Below are positions 4,376 through 5,296 of a stretch of DNA of 5,296 bases, in pieces. The position numbers were made by a program, and so were the translations under genes. Each line of letters starts with the position of its first letter. The first letter of the stretch is position 1. The notes under the pieces were generated by a model. The model saw only the letters and a list, made by a program, of their open reading frames with translations, searched no databases and was not told the DNA's origin. The stretch comes from Campylobacteraceae bacterium (GTDB taxonomy: Bacteria > Campylobacterota > Campylobacteria > Campylobacterales > Sulfurovaceae), in contig JALWZI010000164.1 of assembly GCA_027002755.1 (NCBI GenBank), forward strand, positions 1 through 5,296, read 5' to 3'.

Positions 4376-5296
4376 ATGAAAAGAACACTGAGTATTGTCG
4401 CCGCGGCGGCACTGATGAGCGGCATCGCCATGGCCAAGGACGTCGTCGTCGGCGTCGTTCTGCCCCTGACCGGGCCCATCGCGGCTTTCGGTCAGACCAG
4501 CAAAGGCGGTCTGGATATCGCCTACGAGCAGAACCACAAGCTGAAAAACGGCGACGAAGTGAAACTGGTCGTCCTCGATGACCGGGGCGACAAGGTCGAA
4601 GCGGCCACCGCCGTCAAGCGCCTCCTGAACAAGAACAACGCCACCGTGATCCTCGGCGAGGTCGCCTCCGGCAACTCCATGGCGATGGCTCCCGTAGCCG
4701 AAAAGGCCAAAACCCCCATGATCACCCATGCCTCCACCAATCCCCGGGTCACCAAAGGCAAAAAGTACGTCACCCGTGCCTGTTTCATCGACCCCTTCCA
4801 GGGAGCCGTCATGGCCAAGTACGCTCTGGATAACGGCATGAAAAACGCCGTCGTCGTCACCGACGCCAAGCAGGACTACTCCGTCGGCCTCTCCAAAGCC
4901 TTCAAAAAGGCCTTCACCGCCGGCGGCGGCAAGATCCTCAAGACCGTCCTGATCAACTCCGGAGACAAGGACTTCAACGCCCAGGTCTCCACCATCAAAG
5001 CGGCCAACCCCGACATCATCGCCTTTACCGGCTACTATCCCGAAGCGGCTCTGATGGTCAAGCAGGCCAGAGCCATGGGGGTCAATACCCCTTTCATCGG
5101 TGCCGACGGTGTCGGATTCCCCGAGCTGGTCAAGATCGGCGGCAAAGCGGCTGAAGGCTTCATGTACACCGACCACTTCAACGAAGCGGCGGCCAACTCT
5201 CCCGAAGCCAAAGCCTATGTGGAGGCTTTCCACAAGAAATACAACAAACCTGCCGACTCCATGGGAGCCCTAGCGGCTGACGCCTACGGCATGATC
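4376..5296 (+). CDS. LivK-type ABC transporter substrate-binding protein, 3'-truncated by the window edge
   Basis: The frame from the ATG at 4376 stays open to the window end (307 residues visible, no stop), so the C-terminus is missing. Residues 1-20 form a Sec signal peptide: a KR charge pair, a hydrophobic core and an AMA cleavage motif followed by KD. The mature protein is therefore periplasmic, and no lipobox Cys is present. The type I periplasmic-binding fold of the branched-chain/hydrophobic amino acid family (LivJ/LivK) is seen in VLPLTGPIAAFGQ (about 28-40), LDDRGDKVEAATAVKRLL, GEVASGNSMAMAPVAEKAKTP (about 94-114), ITHASTNPRVT, TDAKQDYSVGLSKAF and FTGYYPEAALMVKQARAMG. The ligand is probably an amino acid, but this family also binds amides, urea and other small molecules, so specificity is not assigned. 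The ATP-binding and permease genes may follow outside the window. AAGGAG 5 bases upstream supports the start. Confidence 0.94.
   Translation, partial: MKRTLSIVAAAALMSGIAMAKDVVVGVVLPLTGPIAAFGQTSKGGLDIAYEQNHKLKNGDEVKLVVLDDRGDKVEAATAVKRLLNKNNATVILGEVASGNSMAMAPVAEKAKTPMITHASTNPRVTKGKKYVTRACFIDPFQGAVMAKYALDNGMKNAVVVTDAKQDYSVGLSKAFKKAFTAGGGKILKTVLINSGDKDFNAQVSTIKAANPDIIAFTGYYPEAALMVKQARAMGVNTPFIGADGVGFPELVKIGGKAAEGFMYTDHFNEAAANSPEAKAYVEAFHKKYNKPADSMGALAADAYGMI

Noticed and set aside
4358..5233. Long minus-strand open frame (291 codons) opposite the substrate-binding protein gene
   Set aside because: The Gly/Val/Asp-rich translation is a reverse shadow of GCC/GTC/GAC-rich coding. The plus strand has a signal peptide and LivK-type motifs.

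Overview
The window (5,296 bp, fairly GC-rich in its genes) looks like the chromosome of a free-living Campylobacterota (epsilonproteobacterial) chemolithotroph, perhaps a Nitratifractor- or Sulfurovum-like organism. That is an inference from gene style (a histidine kinase with the RLAELGEMIGNIAHQWR type of H-box region, a cysteine-free Crp/Fnr regulator, short gene spacing). No rRNA or other marker gene is present to prove it. There are eight protein genes, two of them cut by the window edges. I see no tRNA, rRNA, CRISPR array, transposase or phage gene.

Layout: (1) 1-1125 (+), the C-terminal part of a membrane sensor histidine kinase. (2) 1122-2190 (-), a probable two-gene unit read leftward: an ArsC/YfgD-type thioredoxin-fold reductase, then a Crp/Fnr-family regulator. 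The regulator converges on the kinase so tightly that both stop codons share one CTAG. (3) 2191-2452, the only long gene-free stretch. It holds a 166-bp structured element with perfect 12-bp terminal inverted repeats and three internal hairpins. (4) 2453-3309 (-), a membrane-anchored TPR protein followed, with an ATGA overlap, by a 74-aa double-CxxC protein. (5) 3392-4278 (+), msrB and a yqeY-type gene, divergent from the TPR pair across an 82-bp promoter region. (6) 4376-5296 (+), the first 307 residues of a secreted LivK-type substrate-binding protein, preceded by overlapping hairpins that may form a terminator.

How the genes fit together: two independently transcribed enzymes handle thiol/redox chemistry (ArsC-like reductase, methionine sulfoxide reductase B). 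The two signalling proteins (kinase, Crp/Fnr) are neighbours only by convergent orientation, so nothing shows that they share a pathway. The rest appears to be ordinary housekeeping or transport. No gene cluster here convincingly forms a new biological system. The most unusual items are the inverted-repeat element at 2241-2406 and the translationally coupled TPR/zinc-ribbon pair of unknown function.
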